NCBI GenBank assembly: GCA_937924675.1
Contig: CALEVL010000141.1
Location: 1 to 29,349 of the forward strand
Length of the DNA: 29,349 nucleotides
From: an uncultured Ignavibacteria bacterium
GTDB taxonomy: Bacteria; Bacteroidota; Ignavibacteria; Tepidaquicellales; Tepidaquicellaceae
Direction of reading: 5' to 3'
A program made the position numbers and the translations under genes. Positions within the stretch are counted from its first letter, which is position 1. Each line of letters opens with the position of its first letter. The notes below the pieces were generated by a model. It had not been told where the DNA came from. It worked only from the letters and a program-made list of their open reading frames with translations, and did not search any database. Positions 1 to 8,760 of this stretch are shown here, piece by piece.

Positions 1-1
1 G

Positions 2-140
2 CAGCCTAATTGCCTAAAATTGCTCGGTACGGCTACGAGAATTTCAACTCCTCACACGACAGAAGAGCGCTGTCGTGTTCGTCAAACAGGAAATTCTCGC
101 TCACGCCGTCCCTCGCAATTTCTTAACGGCAATTAGGCTG
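2..140. repeat. 139-bp nested inverted-repeat (long hairpin) element
   Basis: Five successive segments pair with each other in nested order: 2-14 with 128-140 (CAGCCTAATTGCC, 13 bp perfect), 17-23 with 115-121 (AAATTGC), 29-33 with 105-109 (ACGGC), 36-45 with 90-99 (CGAGAATTTC, 10 bp perfect) and 54-62 with 70-78 (ACACGACAG, 9 bp perfect, 7-nt loop). That is 44 base pairs in one rod-like foldback. There is no open reading frame inside. It resembles a MITE-like or REP-like palindromic element. A structured RNA or a terminator of an unseen upstream gene is also possible. The left edge is one base from the window start, so target-site duplications cannot be judged. Confidence 0.75.
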
Positions 141-300
141 AGGCGGGTTGTTTTTCCGAACCAAATATTTTCTAACTTTCCGGTTTGATTTCGAAAGAAT
201 TTCCGAAATGCATAAACGTTATGTAAAACAATGTCGCATGACTGCCCTGAACCTCAATTTCACATTGAATAACCCCTTTAATAACTATATCTTATTACCA
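141..300 (+). other. gene-free leader upstream of hldA
   Basis: The hldA reading frame stays open back to a TTG at 148, but the 51 extra codons (rich in Phe, Arg and Asn) do not look like any part of a heptose kinase. The conserved kinase N-terminus begins just after the ATG at 301. I therefore read this as untranslated sequence. No convincing promoter could be picked. Confidence 0.5.
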
Positions 301-1296
301 ATGAATAAAGCATTTCTTGAGAACATATTTGCCAAAGCTGGCAAGTCTCAGATATTTATTGTTGGTGATGTCATGCTTGACCGATATCTGTTCGGAGATG
401 TCAACAGGATCTCCCCTGAAGCTCCGGTTCAGGTATTTGACATAAAGAAGAGCGAAAATCGCCTTGGCGGCGCTGCAAATGTCGCATTCAATGTGAGTAC
501 ATTGGGATCCACTCCTTTTTTGATTGGAGTAACAGGCATTGACCGTGAATCCGAACTTTTAAAGGAGCAGTTGAATTTGCTCGGAGTTTCTACAGACGGG
601 TTAATTTCAGAATCAGACCGTCCCACAACAAGCAAAACCAGAGTGATCTCAGATGCTCATCATCTCATAAGAATTGACAGCGAATCTAAAGAAGAAATCT
701 CAAAGAACTCGGAAAACAAGATCATTGAAATCCTCGAGAGCAAGTCTCTTAACGGTGACGTAGTGATTCTTCAGGACTACAACAAAGGAGTACTTACAAA
801 GGAACTTATTAACAATATCACCGGAATAGCCAAAAGGAAAGAATTGCGTGTATTGGTAGATCCTAAGTTTGAAAATTTCTTTGAATATAAGAATGTCTAT
901 CTCTTCAAACCAAACAGAAAAGAACTCGAAGATGCATTAGGCAAGAAGGTCAGAGATCATAATCACATTGACAAACTTGCCGAAGAGGTAATGGAAAAGA
1001 TCAGGTGCGATAATATTATTCTGACACTCGGAGAACACGGCATGCTGATATTGGAGAAAGCAAACGGTAGTATTACAAAAGAAATTATCGGAACCAAGGC
1101 AAGGAAAGTCGCAGATGTTTCCGGTGCCGGAGATACAGTGATCTCAACAATTGCAGTTTGTCTATCGGGAGGCTCCAGTCTGAGAGAATCTGCTATAATC
1201 TCAAATCATGCGGCCGGACTTGTCGTTGAAGAGGTTGGAATAGTACCTGTTGACAGAGATGCTTTGATCGAGAACATAACAGGCGACTCAAATTGA
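301..1296 (+). CDS. hldA: D-glycero-beta-D-manno-heptose-7-phosphate kinase (HldE kinase half)
   Basis: This is a PfkB/ribokinase-family sugar kinase of 331 aa from the ATG at 301. It phosphorylates D-glycero-D-manno-heptose 7-phosphate at C1 in the cytoplasmic ADP-heptose pathway that feeds LPS-core or other heptosylated glycans. Visible signs are the N-terminal GDVMLDRYLFGDVNRISPEAPV segment typical of RfaE domain I, the GGAANVA substrate loop, and the C-terminal DVSGAGDT motif whose Asp (about D278) is the catalytic base. The 331-aa length fits the kinase domain alone; in E. coli it is fused to the adenylyltransferase. The start at 301 was chosen because family similarity begins there. The stop overlaps the next gene by 4 nt, so translational coupling is likely. 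The call is firm; the symbol is a naming choice (rfaE1 is equivalent). Confidence 0.93.
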   Translation: MNKAFLENIFAKAGKSQIFIVGDVMLDRYLFGDVNRISPEAPVQVFDIKKSENRLGGAANVAFNVSTLGSTPFLIGVTGIDRESELLKEQLNLLGVSTDGLISESDRPTTSKTRVISDAHHLIRIDSESKEEISKNSENKIIEILESKSLNGDVVILQDYNKGVLTKELINNITGIAKRKELRVLVDPKFENFFEYKNVYLFKPNRKELEDALGKKVRDHNHIDKLAEEVMEKIRCDNIILTLGEHGMLILEKANGSITKEIIGTKARKVADVSGAGDTVISTIAVCLSGGSSLRESAIISNHAAGLVVEEVGIVPVDRDALIENITGDSN

Positions 1297-1766
1297 TATT
1301 AAATTCAGCAGACATAAAGCATAGAGTTAAAGAGCTTAAAAGCGAAGGCAGGAAGATCGTTTTCACCAACGGATGTTTCGATATTCTACACAGAGGACAT
1401 GCGGAATACCTTGAACAGGCAAAATCACTCGGCGATGTGCTGGTAGTCGCAGTCAATTCAGACTTGTCGGTTAAGAAACTCAAAGGTGAAAACAGGCCGG
1501 TCAACAAGGATCAAGACCGCGCATTCTTAATTGACAGACTCAAGCCGGTTGACATTGTAACCATATTTACTGAAGACACACCGTACAATTTGATTTCCGA
1601 GATTGTTCCGGATGTTCTGGTAAAGGGCGGAGACTGGAAAGAAGAAGATATTGTCGGTTCGGATATTGTTAAGAAAAACGGAGGCAGAGTTGTAAGCCTT
1701 AAGTTTGTTGACAGCTATTCAACGACATCAATCATAGACCGCATGTCAAAAGTTAATCATCAGTAA
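1293..1766 (+). CDS. hldC: D-glycero-beta-D-manno-heptose 1-phosphate adenylyltransferase (HldE nucleotidyltransferase half)
   Basis: This 157-aa cytidylyltransferase-fold enzyme transfers AMP to heptose 1-phosphate to make ADP-heptose. Residues 22-40 carry the nucleotide-binding signature TNGCFDILHRGHAEYL, with the HxGH motif at H33-H36. The later segments RPVN...R, DVLVKGGDW and the final STTSIIDRM (an ISSTxI-type motif) are all typical of RfaE domain II. It starts with TTG at 1293, inside the end of hldA (overlap TTGA), so the two halves of the usual bifunctional HldE are encoded as two coupled genes in different frames. No Shine-Dalgarno is evident, which fits re-initiation after hldA. 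rfaE2 is an equivalent name. Confidence 0.93.
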   Translation: MILNSADIKHRVKELKSEGRKIVFTNGCFDILHRGHAEYLEQAKSLGDVLVVAVNSDLSVKKLKGENRPVNKDQDRAFLIDRLKPVDIVTIFTEDTPYNLISEIVPDVLVKGGDWKEEDIVGSDIVKKNGGRVVSLKFVDSYSTTSIIDRMSKVNHQ

Positions 1767-1782
1767 GTTCACTCCTTCTCAA

Positions 1783-4700
1783 ATGGCAGAAGCCGAATCC
1801 ACAAATAATATTCCTGTAAACCCGGACGATACCTCAGGAAAAGTTTCCGCCAAGAAATCAGGCGGAGGATTTTTCAGGAAGATTGCGGCCATCTTCGGCA
1901 TTCTGGTATTATTATTGATTTTGCTTCTCATCTTCATACAAACGGATTACTTTAACAGAATTGCTGTTGACTTTGCACTGAAGGAAATCAACAAGTCACT
2001 CAATGAGAAAGACTCACGCTTAGCAATTGGCTCACTCGAAGGAAATCTTCTCACCGGAATAGTGCTCAAAGATGCTGCTGTTGTGGTTAAGGAAGATACT
2101 CTGATTAAGTTTCAGTCATTGACTCTGAAGTATGACATCCTTCGATTGCTTTCTAAAGAAGTAATAGCAGAGGAAGTAATACTTGATCGGCCGTCCATAA
2201 ACCTATTCAAAGTCAGGGATAAGAGTGACAGCTTAGTATGGAATTTCGAATATCTTCTTGAATCTGAAGAAGAAGAAGAAGATACGACTACATCAGAGTT
2301 CGATTGGGGTATCAGCGCAAACAAAGTTCAGATAAAGAACGGAAGCCTGAAGATTCTTAGAGATAAGCCGGAGAATATCAGACTCGGCGAATATGCGATT
2401 CAAAAGATAGATACATTCGGATTTAGCAATCTGGATGTTACAGAGTTGAATGTTGATCTAACTGCAAATTACTTTCCGCTAAGAAAGGATGCACAAATAG
2501 ACAACATCAGTTTCAAGACCAATTCCGATTTCAATGTTGACAGTCTAAGACTTGAAGCAGAACTAAACGTACCGGATGAAATTGCAACACTAAGAAATTT
2601 CCGGCTTTACACAGACAGGAGCGATATTGCATTCAACTTCATTAGAATGACTGAGATAAGTCTTGAGAAAGGGATTAATTACGAGGAGTTTGACAAGAAC
2701 ATGACACAGATTGATCTCCAGATAACCAGGATAAATTTTGACGATCTGACATTCTTTCTTCCCGAGCTCAATTTTCTCGATAGTGTTGTGTCACTCAGAC
2801 TTTATGCAGAGGGTGATTTTGCCGACTTGAATATCACAAGACTTGAGACAGAGCTTCCGAATTCCAAACTTAAGTTTACCGGCAAAGTCAAGAATCTAGA
2901 CGAGCCTTCAAAACTTTATCTCGATGTAACCGGGACAGATCTTTCAATTGATCCTGCAGATACCAGGAGAGTTATACCGGGACTTTCGGTTCCGGATTAC
3001 AGTTACGTAGGACCGGTATATCTGCCCTATGCACATTTCAAGGGTCCGCCGTCAAATTTTGAAGCTGAATTTGATTTCCGAAGTTCTGTAGGCAATGTAA
3101 CGGGCAAAGGTTCGCTTGATGCTTCGGCGGACGAAAGTGTTTACAAGGGTGAGTTTGAAGTAAGCAGAGTAAACCTCGGAAAGTTTTTGAAGGACAGCAA
3201 ACTTGAAAGCGATATTACCGGCGAATTCAAAACAGCAGGTAAGGGATTTGATTACAGGACTATGTCAGGATTTCTTGATTACAGAATCAGATCAACAAAA
3301 TTCTACGGGCAAAATATAAATAACTCTGAAGGCAGATTAGATTTCAACCGCGGGAGTGTTAAGCTGGGTTTGAACTATTCTTCCACCACACTCAAGACAA
3401 AACTTGCAGGCAGCATAAACGTTTCCAATATCGCCAACATATCATACAATCTCAAGGGAACCGCATCAGGGCTTGACATATCATCATTCACCAAAGACAA
3501 TTCACTAAAGAGTAATCTGAGTTTTGATTTTGATGTTAACGGACGCGGATTTGATCCGGACAGGCTTGCCGGCAATTACAAAATAAATATGAAGCCTTCA
3601 AGCTTTGCAGGAGTTGAGATACCGGAAGGAAAACTTGCTCTAGAATCGGAATCAGGGAATATGAAGAAGATAGAACTTATAACAGACTTTGCAGATTTGG
3701 AAATTGAAGGAAGTTTCGGTTTTAGCCAGATTGCAACTTCAATAGGAGAGAACCTGGACAATCTTATGATGGCATTTAATGATAAGGATACAATTGATTC
3801 AATGGATTCATTGCCGGTAAACCTGGTTCCTCTTACATCGGCCGGTTGTAACAATTACAGCCTTACTTATAAAGTCAATGTAAGAAATCCTTCGAGGTTA
3901 AGGACTTATCTCGACAGCGTGGACATTTATGTAAAAGCTTTTCTAACAGGAGATATTTCAGACAGTTGTGGATTATTCTCTCTGAATTCCGAAGGCTATC
4001 TGCGCGATCTCAATGTATCGGATTCAGTAATTGCTGCAGACTCACTGCCTTTGAAATTCAGCATGACAAACAACATTTCTTTCCCGGGGCTTAAAGGTTT
4101 TTTTGCAGAACTGAATCTGCGTTCACCGGAATTATTTGTTTCCGGCATTCCGGTTGATTCATTGGAGGTAGACGTATTTGTCGTTAATGAAAAAGACTCT
4201 ATAATAATATCGGCAATTCCTGACAGTTCCGGCAGAGTTTTTGCGACAGCATCTGTAAAAGATTCAATGATAGTAACATTTGATTCTCTTGCATTCACAT
4301 ATAATGATTTTCAGATTGCAAACAACAAGGATCTGATTCTGAAATACGTCAATAATGATACAATTGAAGGAATTGATTTTAGAAAGTTTGCAGTAACAAG
4401 TTTTGGACAAAGGTTGTCAGTTGACGGATTTTATTCTATCCGGGATTCCAGTTCGTTAAAGATATCCGGAAAGAATCTGAAAGTAGAAACCTATTCAATG
4501 CTGATGGGAAACCGGGTTGTTGATACTGCAAACACATTACTGGGCAATATAAGAAATCTTGAAATAGACTTTGACGGCACCTTGCAAGACCCCAACTTCA
4601 GGATTATAGCTATCTCCGATATTTTGCGATATGGTTCAACAAAAATTGGCCGACTTGATGCGAATTTAGTTTATCAGAACGACAATACTATTTCCGACAT

Positions 4701-6426
4701 TACATTCACGAACGTAAACAATACCGGCGACTTCAAGATTAAGGGAAATCTGCCTATGGTAATCACATTAGACGGTGACTCAACGAATCTTAATGAGAGA
4801 AGAAAAGTCTTTCTTGATAAAGATGTAAATCTTACTGCATTTGCCAAGAACTTTCAAATCAAAGTTTTCCAGCAATTAATTCCTTACACAAAAGGACTTG
4901 AAGGGACGCTTCAGGGTGGCATTAGCATACTTGGAAAAGCAGAGAAACCAAGACTAACCGGTACTATGAATATTGATTCAGGCAAAGTAGGAGTGACTCT
5001 TACAAAAATGAAATACAATTTTCATGCTGACGTTGAAACAGAGAATGAGAAACTGATAATCAAGAATTCATTTATAAGAGTACCTCAGGATCCGACAAGA
5101 TTTATTTCTGCTTCAGGTTATGTTGATCTGACTGGATTGACTCTCAACGACATCAGACTTGAAATGTCAGGTGATGTTAAAGCTTTTGACAAAGACAACG
5201 GTCCAACGGAACTTGGAATAACCGGCGACCTGTGGGTTGGCAGCGGCAATCCAAAGCTCTTGTTAACAGGCCGCCAGGGAAATTTGAATCTTTCCGGAAA
5301 TCTTCTTCTTGTAAAAGGCAACATCTCCTTCAATCCTTTTGTTCAGGAAGCTTACAAGATTTCTGATGATGACTTCAATTACGGAATCATCATTGACTCT
5401 CTGCTTAAAGACGGCAGAAGTGTTTCAAGGATCTTGCAGGAAAAGAAGGACAGCATGCTTGTTCTTACAAATCAGAACCTCAATCCTTTCGAAAAAATAC
5501 TCTACATCGCGTCTGAAAAACCTGAGCTAAGAAAGGTGGCACGTGAAAAGTCAGGTGCTTTCATCTATGACGTATTTGTTTCAACCTCGGACAACGTATT
5601 CTTAAGATTCATAGTCAATGAGAGATCTCAGCAGGAATTTTTCGGAGAAATTAAAACCGATTTGTATGTGGACAACAGGGAGAATAATCAGATCGCCGCA
5701 AGAGGTATCGTAACCCTCGGGAATAATTGTTATTACAGATTCTTCAGGAAGTTTGATGCTACAGGCAAAGTTGTTTTCAATGGTCCGGTTACGAATCCTG
5801 AACTGAACATCAAAGCAAATTACAAAGGCATTGTATCTGACAATGCAACAGGTGTTCAAAGTTTCTTTAACGAAGTACTTATTGCGCTTGATGTGACAGG
5901 TCCTGCAATGAATCCAAAAATAGACATCACACTTGAGAGAGGCGGAACGAAAGAGACAGGACAGAATGCATCAAGCGATGCAATTTCATTTCTTCTCTTC
6001 GGAAAATTTCAGGACCAGCTTACATTTTCCGAGAGTTCAACGCTTGGAGTAAATATTGGCACTTCGTACCTCTCCGGCTTTCTCTCTTCTGAGATTGAGA
6101 AGATACTCCCCTTCCTAATAAATACAGACGTCAGTTACGTTGATTCCAAAACAGGCACTGTTGCTGAAAACGCTGACATTCGATTCACAGCATCTTTCGG
6201 AGATGCCATAGTGAGGTTCGGAGGTCAATTGTTTAAAGGACTTTCAAATACTGACTTTATAATTGACTATCCTGTTGGGAAGATATTCAACTCTAAAACT
6301 CTATCCAGCAATCTTTTTTTCAGACTGGAAAGGATTTATGATCCAATCGATTTTTCATCAAGCTCTTCATCTGTGATTACAGGCACAAGAGTGGGAGCAC
6401 AACTTTATTACAGAATTAAATTCTAA
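1783..6426 (+). CDS. tamB: TamB-like translocation/assembly module protein (DUF490/AsmA-like)
   Basis: This 1547-aa envelope protein has one N-terminal membrane anchor (about residues 33-53) followed by a very long beta-rich periplasmic region. It ends in a TamB C-terminal domain, recognisable by the NPKIDITLERGG and AISFLLFGKF segments and a final strand ending in YYRIKF. TamB-family proteins bridge inner and outer membranes and act in outer-membrane protein assembly or phospholipid transport. The length is within the range of Bacteroidota TamB proteins and longer than E. coli TamB. An acidic patch (EEEEED) lies near residue 165. No TamA/BamA-like gene is adjacent. It begins 16 nt after hldC and its 3' end abuts or overlaps rnr. 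Family assignment is firm; the exact cargo is unknown. Confidence 0.9.
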   Translation: MAEAESTNNIPVNPDDTSGKVSAKKSGGGFFRKIAAIFGILVLLLILLLIFIQTDYFNRIAVDFALKEINKSLNEKDSRLAIGSLEGNLLTGIVLKDAAVVVKEDTLIKFQSLTLKYDILRLLSKEVIAEEVILDRPSINLFKVRDKSDSLVWNFEYLLESEEEEEDTTTSEFDWGISANKVQIKNGSLKILRDKPENIRLGEYAIQKIDTFGFSNLDVTELNVDLTANYFPLRKDAQIDNISFKTNSDFNVDSLRLEAELNVPDEIATLRNFRLYTDRSDIAFNFIRMTEISLEKGINYEEFDKNMTQIDLQITRINFDDLTFFLPELNFLDSVVSLRLYAEGDFADLNITRLETELPNSKLKFTGKVKNLDEPSKLYLDVTGTDLSIDPADTRRVIPGLSVPDYSYVGPVYLPYAHFKGPPSNFEAEFDFRSSVGNVTGKGSLDASADESVYKGEFEVSRVNLGKFLKDSKLESDITGEFKTAGKGFDYRTMSGFLDYRIRSTKFYGQNINNSEGRLDFNRGSVKLGLNYSSTTLKTKLAGSINVSNIANISYNLKGTASGLDISSFTKDNSLKSNLSFDFDVNGRGFDPDRLAGNYKINMKPSSFAGVEIPEGKLALESESGNMKKIELITDFADLEIEGSFGFSQIATSIGENLDNLMMAFNDKDTIDSMDSLPVNLVPLTSAGCNNYSLTYKVNVRNPSRLRTYLDSVDIYVKAFLTGDISDSCGLFSLNSEGYLRDLNVSDSVIAADSLPLKFSMTNNISFPGLKGFFAELNLRSPELFVSGIPVDSLEVDVFVVNEKDSIIISAIPDSSGRVFATASVKDSMIVTFDSLAFTYNDFQIANNKDLILKYVNNDTIEGIDFRKFAVTSFGQRLSVDGFYSIRDSSSLKISGKNLKVETYSMLMGNRVVDTANTLLGNIRNLEIDFDGTLQDPNFRIIAISDILRYGSTKIGRLDANLVYQNDNTISDITFTNVNNTGDFKIKGNLPMVITLDGDSTNLNERRKVFLDKDVNLTAFAKNFQIKVFQQLIPYTKGLEGTLQGGISILGKAEKPRLTGTMNIDSGKVGVTLTKMKYNFHADVETENEKLIIKNSFIRVPQDPTRFISASGYVDLTGLTLNDIRLEMSGDVKAFDKDNGPTELGITGDLWVGSGNPKLLLTGRQGNLNLSGNLLLVKGNISFNPFVQEAYKISDDDFNYGIIIDSLLKDGRSVSRILQEKKDSMLVLTNQNLNPFEKILYIASEKPELRKVAREKSGAFIYDVFVSTSDNVFLRFIVNERSQQEFFGEIKTDLYVDNRENNQIAARGIVTLGNNCYYRFFRKFDATGKVVFNGPVTNPELNIKANYKGIVSDNATGVQSFFNEVLIALDVTGPAMNPKIDITLERGGTKETGQNASSDAISFLLFGKFQDQLTFSESSTLGVNIGTSYLSGFLSSEIEKILPFLINTDVSYVDSKTGTVAENADIRFTASFGDAIVRFGGQLFKGLSNTDFIIDYPVGKIFNSKTLSSNLFFRLERIYDPIDFSSSSSSVITGTRVGAQLYYRIKF

Positions 6427-6517
6427 CATCATCAACATCAAAGAAAACATACTGGAGTTTCTCCTCCGGAATAAGGACAAGTCATTCAAGGCAACATCTA
6501 TCTTCAAGAGACTTGAT

Positions 6518-8575
6518 TTGAGAACGGCTCACAGAGGATCATTCAGAAGCGGGCTTCAGACTTTGCTCAATGAAGGTTTGATAATAAAAGAAGGCAAATA
6601 TTTTGCGGCCGGCCGGAGTGATAGCAGAAAGGAAATTCCGCTGACAGGCGGAAAATCCTTAAACATCCGCATTGGCACGATTGACTATGGCAAGGATGGA
6701 CGAAACGTTGTAAAAATCGGAGACAATGACAGATTCGAAGACATGCTGAAAATAAGCAATCCAAAGGGGCACAAACTTCGGATAGGAGACAAGGTTGAAT
6801 ACAAACTTATGATGTCCGAAGAAAATGAAGAGCTTGCTAAGATCATCAGCATACTTGATGCAAAGGATGTCAGATTTGCAGGTCGATTTGAAGACAAAAG
6901 GAAATATGGAATTATTAGTCCTGACTCACGTGAAGTACGCAGGGATGTTTATGTTCTTCCCAAATATTTTGGAGGAGCGAAAAGCGGAGACAAAGTTTTT
7001 GCAAGACTTGATAATCCGGCTGACCTTACAGATGAGAATGCAGAACTGACGGCAAAAATCGAAAAAGTATTGGGAAAGCCCGGGGAGAAAGATACTGAGG
7101 AGAAATCGATCATGCTTCAGTACGGTCTTGTAAAGAATTTCCCGAAAGAGGTTGTGAGCGAAGCAAAGAGTATTTCAGGAGCTATCAGTTCAGAGGGACG
7201 ACTTGACCTTAGGGATAAAGTAATTTTTACAATTGATCCAGAAGATGCAAAGGACTTTGACGATGCTGTTTCAATTGAAATACTTGATGACGGCACTTAC
7301 ATGCTTGGCGTTCATATTGCAGATGTTTCTCATTATGTTGAAGAAGGTTCTGCATTAGATGCTGAAGCTCTGAAGCGTGCTACGAGTGTATATCTGGTCA
7401 GGAATGTAATTCCAATGCTGCCGGAAAGATTATCGAACGACCTGTGTTCACTTAAGCCAAATGAAGACAGGCCGGCATTCTCAATCTTCATTCATTTGTC
7501 AAAGAGATTTGCAGTGAAGGGCTACGAGATAGCAGAGACAATCATAAACAGCAAGAGAAGGTTTACTTATGAAGAAGCTCAGGAAGTTATCGATACCGGC
7601 AAAGGTGACTTCAGCAAGGAACTGAAACTTATGCACAGGATCAGCAAGTCTATTACAATTAAGCGACTGGAAGAGGAGAGTCTTGATTTTGATTCAAATG
7701 AAGTGAAGTTTAAGTTTGATAAAGGCGGAAACATAACGGACATCGTAGTGAAGCACCGCCTTGAATCAATGCGTCTCATAGAAGAGTTTATGCTTTTGGC
7801 AAACAAGTGCGCAACATTGTATGTTAACAAACTATCCAAAGAGCTCAAAACTCCGCTTCCGTTTGTTTACCGCGTTCATGATATACCGAACAAAGAGAAG
7901 CTTGAAGAACTCGCTGAATTTGTGAAGCAGTTTGGACATTCCCTTAAAGCAGATGACAAGAATTCGCTTAGAAAACTTCTTGAAGGAATTAAGGATACTC
8001 CGGAAGAATTCATTATCAATGATCTTCTAATCAGGTCAATGGCAAAGGCAATTTATTCTCCGAGAAACATTGGTCATTACGGACTTGGATTTCACGACTA
8101 CACACATTTCACTTCCCCAATTCGGAGATATCCCGATTTGATCGTTCACAGGCTTCTCAAGAAATATTTAAAGCCGAAAGAATTGTCGAATTCATTTATT
8201 GAGTCTGTAAAGAAAGAATTGCCTGATCTTTGCAGACATTGTTCGATCAAAGAACAGAATGCCGAGATTTCCGAACGTGAATCAATTAAACTTACGCAGA
8301 CGCAATATATTGGAAATCATATAGGTGATGAGTTCGAAGGCATCATATCTTCTGTAGTACATTTCGGAATGTTTGTTGAGATAATGGACATCCTGGTGGA
8401 AGGAATGATCAGGTTCAGGGATCTCGATGATGATTATTATGATTTTGACGAGCGCCGCAAGACAGCAACAGGAAGAAGAAGAGGTAAGAGCTTCCGGGCC
8501 GGGCAAAAAGTAAGAGTGCAGGTGATAAGGGCGAATATGGAAACAAGGAAGATTGACTTTGCCCTGATTTCCTGA
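6518..8575 (+). CDS. rnr: ribonuclease R (RNB-family 3'-5' exoribonuclease)
   Basis: This processive exoribonuclease degrades structured RNA. From the first conventional start (TTG 6518) it is 685 aa, with cold-shock/OB domains up to about residue 190. The RNB catalytic domain carries the metal-binding DPEDAKDFDDA motif near residue 240 and the HYGLGFHDYTHFTSPIRRYPD segment. A C-terminal S1 domain lies at about 600-685. The reading frame is open back to 6377, and the upstream codons read ILEFLLRNKDKSF...SIFKRLD. This is the first part of the RNase R winged-helix domain, cut in two by a start at 6518. The true start therefore probably lies at 6407-6452 and must be ATT, ATC, ATA or CTG, since no ATG, GTG or TTG exists there. 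Coordinates give the conventional start because no upstream codon can be singled out. Confidence 0.92.
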   Translation: MRTAHRGSFRSGLQTLLNEGLIIKEGKYFAAGRSDSRKEIPLTGGKSLNIRIGTIDYGKDGRNVVKIGDNDRFEDMLKISNPKGHKLRIGDKVEYKLMMSEENEELAKIISILDAKDVRFAGRFEDKRKYGIISPDSREVRRDVYVLPKYFGGAKSGDKVFARLDNPADLTDENAELTAKIEKVLGKPGEKDTEEKSIMLQYGLVKNFPKEVVSEAKSISGAISSEGRLDLRDKVIFTIDPEDAKDFDDAVSIEILDDGTYMLGVHIADVSHYVEEGSALDAEALKRATSVYLVRNVIPMLPERLSNDLCSLKPNEDRPAFSIFIHLSKRFAVKGYEIAETIINSKRRFTYEEAQEVIDTGKGDFSKELKLMHRISKSITIKRLEEESLDFDSNEVKFKFDKGGNITDIVVKHRLESMRLIEEFMLLANKCATLYVNKLSKELKTPLPFVYRVHDIPNKEKLEELAEFVKQFGHSLKADDKNSLRKLLEGIKDTPEEFIINDLLIRSMAKAIYSPRNIGHYGLGFHDYTHFTSPIRRYPDLIVHRLLKKYLKPKELSNSFIESVKKELPDLCRHCSIKEQNAEISERESIKLTQTQYIGNHIGDEFEGIISSVVHFGMFVEIMDILVEGMIRFRDLDDDYYDFDERRKTATGRRRGKSFRAGQKVRVQVIRANMETRKIDFALIS

Positions 8576-8733
8576 TTGAGTTTTTAATGTGCTATTGAAA
8601 TTTTTTAAGTGTACAGGAGCAATTAACTATTTCATAACACTATAACATTACAAACGCTTCCAAATTGAGCAATCGGGTAATTAGCTGCCCTCAATCTCTG
8701 ACTAAGTATGTAGTTTATACAGTCTAAATTTCT

Positions 8734-8741
8734 TAATTTTG
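8734..8741 (+). promoter_or_regulatory. candidate Bacteroidota-type -7 element before the ClpB-like gene
   Basis: TAATTTTG is a perfect match to the Bacteroidota primary-sigma -7 consensus TAnnTTTG and lies 19 nt before the ATG at 8761. No good TTTG/TTG -33 box is visible at the expected spacing, so confidence is limited. It lies in the 185-bp non-coding gap between rnr and the ClpB-like gene, which supports a separate transcript for the latter. Confidence 0.45.
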
Positions 8742-8760
8742 CTCTTAATTTTCACAAATC

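Noticed and set aside
2..140. Integron attC site
   Set aside because: The size and foldback fit, but the ends lack the conserved RYYYAAC and GTTRRRY core sites, and no integrase or gene cassette array is present.
148..300. Longer hldA starting at TTG 148
   Set aside because: The extra 51 residues do not resemble the family; the conserved kinase N-terminus starts at the ATG at 301.
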